Shown here in pieces: positions 58,908-64,000 of a stretch of DNA of 64,000 nt. Position numbers and translations under genes: made by a program. Every line of letters begins with the position of its first letter. Within the stretch, counting starts at the first letter, position 1. The stretch is taken from NCBI GenBank assembly GCA_963693285.1, contig OY848917.1:1366501-1430500 (forward strand), given 5' to 3'. The notes under the pieces are model-generated. The model did not search any database. It was not told the origin of the DNA and saw nothing but the letters and a program-made list of their open reading frames with translations. The DNA comes from Xestospongia muta. Taxonomy: Eukaryota; Porifera; Demospongiae; Haplosclerida; Petrosiidae.

Positions 58908-59733
58908 ATGGCTTTGTTTAAGCAAGAAAAAAGTAGCAAATCAGTATTAATTTTACAAACAGTTTCTACTTTTCTATACTTTTTGGCATTTGTTCTTGCA
59001 ATCACAGCTGCAGGACTCTTTGGAAAGGCACAATCTAGTGTCAAACGTGATCTAGGAATGGAATATTGTGTCCTTTTTTTTAAAGAGGACAATCTTATAC
59101 CCAGTACTTCAACTTGTCGATACTCAATTGCCGGAGAGGTACTAGCTGGTGTAGGACTATGTACTTTGATAGTTTTGAGCATTTTAAAAATGGCTGCAGG
59201 ATTTATGAGGTCGGTTGATATGTACTATAAACATTGATATACTTGTTAATTGTAGGAATAATATCCTGCTAGTGGTTGACATTGTATTGCTGATAATTAC
59301 TAGTATTTTTGCTGTGACTGCTGCTATTGTTATATGTGCAGGATGGGGTGTTGCCTGTGATACAATTAATGATTTGTGAGTTTAGTATTATGTTATTTTA
59401 TTCAAATACAATTTTGCAACATGCACAAAGTATTAACTTTCTTTAGTCTGATATAATGACTGTAAGTGCTATTAATTAATTTTAATAAAGCTGATTTGTG
59501 AGTTGTAACTTTTTTAATTTGAAATGTGTTAGGTCTAAGACAATTGGGGCGGATATAACCTGCAATATAGATTACTATAAAAACATTACTGGAGCAGCTG
59601 TAAGTGAAATCTTTAATGTCTACAAGATTATATTGCAATTTTTTACTAGGCATGCAGTGGAATTAGCTGCATTATCATAGCTGTCAGCATAGTAACATAT
59701 ATTATAACTGCTGTGACCAGTCGCAGAGAATAG
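58908..59733 (+). CDS. Four-TM protein, TMEM179-like (copy 2)
   Basis: Four exons: 58908-59209, 59256-59375, 59533-59599, 59650-59733, all GT/AG; introns only 46, 157 and 50 bp; 190 aa. Helices at roughly residues 15-38, 74-97, 103-128 and 163-184. Shared with copy 1 (23099): EKSS near the start, GLFGKAQ after TM1, LFFKEDNLIPSTSTC in loop 1, SIFAVTA in TM3, CAGWG..C and CNIDYYK in loop 2. Exon phases are the same in both genes and exons 3 and 4 have the same length. Four cysteines in the outer loops match the TMEM179 pattern; no claudin W-GLW-C-C motif. Probably plasma membrane or vesicle membrane. Function unknown. It is well diverged from copy 1, an old duplicate. Confidence 0.83.
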
Positions 59734-60530
59734 AAATGCTGCTATATATATGCGACAGACAAGAAAAAACATACTAGAACATTTTACATGCATTTTAAGT
59801 TTTTTTTATAATATTTAATTTTAGGACATAGTTTTGGCATATGTAAATAGTATGCATATATTAGTTTTAGTCTTTATTGTGATTGCTATATTTTAAAAAA
59901 AATAGTTGAAAGTAATAAAATGCTATGATAATCAAATAGAACATGCTAATAAATAATACATAATCCTGCACAGCTAGACTTTAAGAAATAATGATATAGT
60001 TTGTCAACAATATAGCAATATAGCTTATCACATGTACTTGCAACTGTCACCTACATATATATCAGCTACATTCTATAAAATTTATTAAAGATATAGATGT
60101 AAATGCTAATTTATATTCTATAAAGTTTTGACAAATTAAGTTAGTGCACATAATTGTTTAAATTAGGTTTATGTATTTTTTAAAAGTTGTTCATTTCTAA
60201 TATTGAAATGAATTTTCTTTGAGCTTTGATTTGCATATATATCTTATCTGTAGCAAGTTGTCAAATATACAGCATTTTGACACTATAGTCATGTAATTAA
60301 AATGGTCAAGCAGTTCAATTTGATTTTAGATCTACGTTTTTAATCATTAGAATAAAAAGATTTAAATTTTCAATAATAATAGAAAAACAAAACTAAGGGG
60401 AAATAGCAAAATAAAATAAAATCTACAATAGCAAAAAATTAAAACTCCTACTCTATTGGTCTTTTATTATATATTATATAAACTTTGCAGCTAATTGTTT
60501 GTTTACTAATAAAGTTAATCTTGTATTCAA
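59734..60530. other. Convergent intergenic region
   Basis: Between the convergent four-TM and Cys-rich genes. AT-rich; AATAAA-type signals near 59910 could serve the plus-strand gene. Nothing else recognised. Confidence 0.45.
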
Positions 60531-61253
60531 CTAGGAAAATATTGTTGAAAGTATAGCCATTAGAGAGACAGATAAAATAGCTGGAGTCACAGCACCAAAG
60601 CCAGATACAGCTGATTGACACGGGTCACTTGCATCAACATTACAGTCACTAACATCACCTAAATATGGTGTAGTGCAACATCCCATGTTTAAGTTGAAGT
60701 CGGAAACATACCCTTTGCATGTATTACCGGCACTAGAGCAGTCAATTCCAGAGTTAGAGAAAGGACATACAGATACCAATTGATCCACAAAGTGAATGTT
60801 GCTGGCATAACGACGCAAGTAGAGAACTTCACAAAAATCATCACCATGTTTACCGCAAATACCTCTTTGCACTAGATTTTTGAAGTAAGTCAGGATTTCA
60901 CCGGATAAAACACATTCGTAATACTGTATAATTGGATCGACACATTTAGCAACACAGAGTTTGCTGTATGCATCATTGAGGGTTGCATAATCGCTTGAAG
61001 AGAGAGTGTCAATGGTATTCGTTACATTTCCCGCTAGAAGAGTAATATTGCATTCTGTTGGGTAGTTGTCTAGAATTGTGTCACAGTTCTGCTGCTTCGT
61101 TTGTAATACGTTTCTTTTGATACCATGTCCAATCCTTTGGTTAATATATTCAGCTAGATGGCGGCTGGTTTTCTTTGCATTGACATTTCCGTTGATGTTA
61201 AGCAGCAAGAATGCAAGAAAAACGAGAGAATAACAACGAAATGGAATAGCCAT
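60531..61253 (-). CDS. Secreted Cys-rich protein, probably GPI-anchored
   Basis: Single exon, 240 aa. Residues 1-26 (MAIPFRCYSLVFLAFLLLNI then NGNVNA) are a signal peptide. A C-terminal hydrophobic stretch (about 220-240, ending SLMAILSTIFS with no basic tail) after small residues SAVSG fits a GPI-attachment signal. The mature part has about 17 cysteines, including CVAKCVDP, YYECV, RGICG, DDFCEV, VCPF and NMGCCTTPY, and NIT and NVT sequons near 69 and 75. I do not recognise the family; the Cys pattern recalls sponge and cnidarian lineage-specific surface proteins. A TATAAAAA on the minus strand at 61337-61330 is 77 bp upstream of the ATG. Probably at the cell surface. Confidence 0.8.
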   Translation of the reverse strand: MAIPFRCYSLVFLAFLLLNINGNVNAKKTSRHLAEYINQRIGHGIKRNVLQTKQQNCDTILDNYPTECNITLLAGNVTNTIDTLSSSDYATLNDAYSKLCVAKCVDPIIQYYECVLSGEILTYFKNLVQRGICGKHGDDFCEVLYLRRYASNIHFVDQLVSVCPFSNSGIDCSSAGNTCKGYVSDFNLNMGCCTTPYLGDVSDCNVDASDPCQSAVSGFGAVTPAILSVSLMAILSTIFS

Positions 61254-61576
61254 TTTGTAAAGTAAAGGTCAGGATTAATCAAGTTGTTTCTTCAAATAAA
61301 GTCGGATAAAAGTTTTGACAGAGAGCTCCTTTTTATAGGTTCGACTGAACAATACGCTCCAGAAACCGTAGACAGACGTGGCACGTGAAGCATTAGTTGT
61401 TATTCAATCTCCTATTAATTGCACTTCTGGGAATTGCCACACATAATTCAGTAAACACAAAAGTTATGATATTATTCATTGAATTATTACTAAATTAGTA
61501 CTGTATGCTAAAACACATAAAGAAAACTATGATTATTATCTTATTCATATTATTATCTTATTTTTTTAATTCTATT

Positions 61577-61615
<39 letters not shown>

Positions 61616-61886
61616 CCACGGCATTGGGTGTTGTTTTGAGTGTCTTTTTAAAACAAATCCAAGAAACCACACTTATTAGTGTCCATTTTAATGAATTTGT
61701 ATGCAGTTACAGAATACAAGCGTATATTCCATATCGTGTTGTTTTAGTTTGTAACTGGTAAATATTGGTTGTAATAACTAATCAACTAATTTGTGTTAGA
61801 TTTGTGGTAGTAATAAGTAGGCGGGGCTTACAAAGCTACATTGGATATATAATTCCAGCAGTTTTCATCAATACAATTCTAGCGAA
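61254..61886. other. Divergent promoter region with GT repeat
   Basis: Between two divergent genes. A (GT)n run at about 61583-61612. TATA-like signals face both ways: TATAAAAA at 61337-61330 (minus) and TATATAA at 61846-61852 (plus, 35 bp before the next ATG). No coding sequence. Confidence 0.6.
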
Positions 61887-61989
61887 ATGAGAGGCTACGG
61901 TTCAATCAATACTGACTACGTTGTTGAACAAGGTAAGTAAATATATTAATACTATGAGAATGATGCATCCTGTGATATTAGTAAGTTTG

Positions 61990-62030
<41 letters not shown>

Positions 62031-63653
62031 GTATGTATGTATGCATGTATGTGTTATCCATATAGTGCGTGAGCTCGCAACTACTGACATTCTGCTAGTT
62101 AATATCTGAGCAGTAAACACTCTAGCATCATATGATGATTGAAAGCTGATGCATCCAATAGTTCTTTGCATGTGTCTATATGAGTGTGATTATATCTTCA
62201 TCGTGTATGCGTTTGAATCCTGTATGCACAATTGGTTTTAAAATGAGTAAAGTTTGAACAGCCTGGTAACATAATAATAATTATATATACTATTAAAATG
62301 ATTATATATATTTATTTGTGTGTGGTTGTGAGTGTGTGTGTTATGTGGCACTTTTAAATTGATTGGTTCATTTAACCAATCCATTTGGCTCCACATAATG
62401 CATATGACTTTATGCCTCACTAATATAAACATTTCATCTAATAGTAAATACACAATGTGAAATTTGAACTAGTTGTACTCTAACATATAAAGAAGGAATT
62501 ACTATCAAGTATGTTTTGGTTTCAAGATGCCATAAAAATGTCTTATAACAGCTGTGTAGAGTGTAATTTGTATGTATTATTAATAGTCAATATAAAGAAC
62601 AGTATGGAACTAGTTACACTCTAATATATAAAGAAGGAGTTACCATCACATAAAGTTTGGTTGCAAGAAGCCACAAAAATGTCTTATAACAGTTGTGTGG
62701 AGTATAAGTTGTAGGTATTGTTAATAGTCAATATAAAGAACGGTACAGAGATATAGTTATACTCTAATATATAAAGAAGGAGTTACTATCACATATGATT
62801 TGGTTTCAAGATACTACAAGAATTTCTTATAACAGCTGTGTGGAGTGTAATTTGTGGGTATTGTTAATAGTCAATATAAAGAACTGTACTGAACTAGTTA
62901 TACATAACATATAAGAAAGGAATGTCTATTACATAAAGTTCTGGCTTTAAAATTACACAATAGTGTCTTATAACAGCTGTGTGGGGTAATTTATGAGCAT
63001 TATTTATAGACAATATAAAGATCTTTACTATTTTTTATCAATCCAATTTGCTACAGGATCACAACTATTTTGTATTGTATTAATAATAGCACTTTGCTGC
63101 TGTTATTTAGGGATTTTTGTAGCTGAAATAGTAATAGGTAAGCAAAGTATAAAAATTAGAATTGTATTTAGTTTTTGTGGATGTTTTTCACTTCATACAA
63201 ACTTATATAATATATGTATATATACATATATGTTTAAAACTCAATTCCTTTTCACTACAGGCACAATATATCTTCATGATTGTTCTGTTCAGAACAAGAT
63301 ACCAATTTTACTCATTGTAATTGGTTGTGTTGACTCTGTATTATTCTTAACTTGGATATTTTGTTCCTGCATTCAAGGAGATAATAAAGCCCCCTCAGAA
63401 TTGTTAAATTACATTGTAGGTGTTCTGAAAATAATTCTCCATTTCTTTGGAATCATACCTGGTACCGCATATGTAATCACTGCTTGGCAGACTTGGCCCT
63501 CAACAGATATTGTGTTCATATAATAGTTCTAACCCAAATTGTTGTGATCCTGTTCCCATGTACTTCACAATTAGTGTAATGGGGTTTTGGAATATTTTTG
63601 CAGTAGCCTTTTGTGTGTTTTGTTGTGTGATAAAGTGTATACTTGCAAATTAA
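61887..63653 (+). CDS. TMEM272-like four-TM protein, with apparent frameshift
   Basis: Exons 61887-61932, 63057-63137 and 63261 onward; introns of 1124 and 123 bp, GT/AG. The frame as written stops at 63523 (129 aa). It starts MRGYGSINTDYVVEQ and has a helix FCIVLIIALCCCYLGIFVAE, then GGTIYLHDCSVQNKIPILLI. The IYLHDC.....IPI.L box is the hallmark of the TMEM272 family of small membrane proteins of unknown function. After ITAWQTWPSTDI the +1 frame carries on with CSYNSSNPNCCDPVPMYFTI and a fourth helix ending CVIKCILAN at 63653. One surplus base near 63508-63512 would explain this. So it is either a damaged gene or a sequence error. Intron 1 contains a TA run and four copies of a 141-bp repeat. 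Confidence 0.72.
61994..62040. repeat. (TA)n/(TATG)n microsatellite in intron 1
   Basis: TA run followed by TATG/TGCA-type tetranucleotides, inside the first intron of the TMEM272-like gene. Confidence 0.9.
62467..63025. repeat. 141-bp tandem repeat, four copies
   Basis: Copies start at about 62467, 62607, 62749 and 62891 (spacing 140-142 bp). Shared blocks: AACTAGTT, AACATATAAAGAAGGA, GTCTTATAACAGCTGTGT, TAGTCAATATAAAGA. They differ by scattered substitutions, the last copy most. The last copy runs to within 35 bp of the exon-2 acceptor of the TMEM272-like gene. Confidence 0.9.
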
Positions 63654-64000
63654 TTCAATGTACTTTGGATTAATTTGATTGCTGTGGTCTAACTGATATG
63701 ATTATGTAATTTTAAAAGTAATTAATTCTATTCTCTATATCACTGTTTAAACATTAGTTTGAATGAAGTTTTATATTGAGTGTTTTAATAAAGTAATGTA
63801 ATAGTATATGAATGAAGCAATAATTCTTAACTCTAAGGTAACATATGCAGCAGGAGTAAGTCAATGCAAACTTGATCACACATAGAAATCGTAATATGAA
63901 CATTTATTATCAAGGTGTAATAGGTCACGTATATATCCAGGCTTAAGTATAAGTTGACCACTACTATGTTATTCAAACTTTAATTTTTTGAATGATTCAT
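63654..64000. other. 3' flank to window end
   Basis: Downstream of the TMEM272-like gene. AATAAAG at about 63786 could be its poly(A) signal. No other feature seen. Confidence 0.5.

Overview
This is a eukaryotic, strongly AT-rich window. My best guess is a marine invertebrate with a compact genome, most likely a demosponge of the Amphimedon type. Grounds: very short introns (about 46-400 bp) with GT/AG ends, metazoan-type gene families (DUSP23-like phosphatase, a 7TM receptor with a WCWI motif, TMEM272-like and TMEM179-like four-pass proteins), and many degenerate retrotransposons and MITEs. The species call is inference; no ribosomal or mitochondrial marker is present.

Layout. 1-17 kb is a hierarchical tandem array. 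Two intact two-exon DUSP23-like phosphatase genes (148-962 and 8135-8949) are each followed by repeats of about 2.1-2.3 kb, and every full repeat carries a relic of the phosphatase 3' end. The two genes differ at 26 amino acids but at only 2 silent sites, while their intron and flanks are almost identical. 17-22.5 kb holds a Gypsy RT relic, a dead phosphatase paralogue, a deleted copy of the GPCR found further on, and a solo-LTR-like repeat. 23.1-24.4 kb is a four-exon, four-TM gene whose paralogue with the same exon plan lies at 58.9-59.7 kb. 25-35 kb is mostly mobile DNA: a Gypsy gag start, a 5'-truncated Copia element on the minus strand, a hAT relic inside an LTR-like repeat, and a Tc1 relic interrupted by a fold-back element. 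One intact SAM methyltransferase gene (31457-32298) sits among them.

35-55 kb is a cluster of one lineage-specific gene family. Its N-terminal domain of about 195 residues has a divergent GIY-YIG nuclease signature (YIG, RW..H, E in a helix), followed by a variable low-complexity tail with PPLPPR-type motifs. Four copies look intact (43637-45105, 46712-47683, 49066-50373, 51927-54611) and three are broken (35247-35704, 36937-37729, 39424-39835). They are arranged as duplicated head-to-head pairs, with an intact single-exon 7TM receptor (41525-42577) in the middle. 55-64 kb is quieter: a long intergenic stretch, the second four-TM gene, a secreted, probably GPI-anchored Cys-rich protein (60531-61253, minus), and a TMEM272-like gene (61887-63653) with an apparent frameshift near its end.

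Most promising for undescribed biology: the expanded GIY-YIG-like family with its diversified tails, and the near-absence of silent change between the tandem phosphatases. No tRNA, rRNA or CRISPR feature was seen. Multi-exon genes are given as whole spans, with exon limits in the text.
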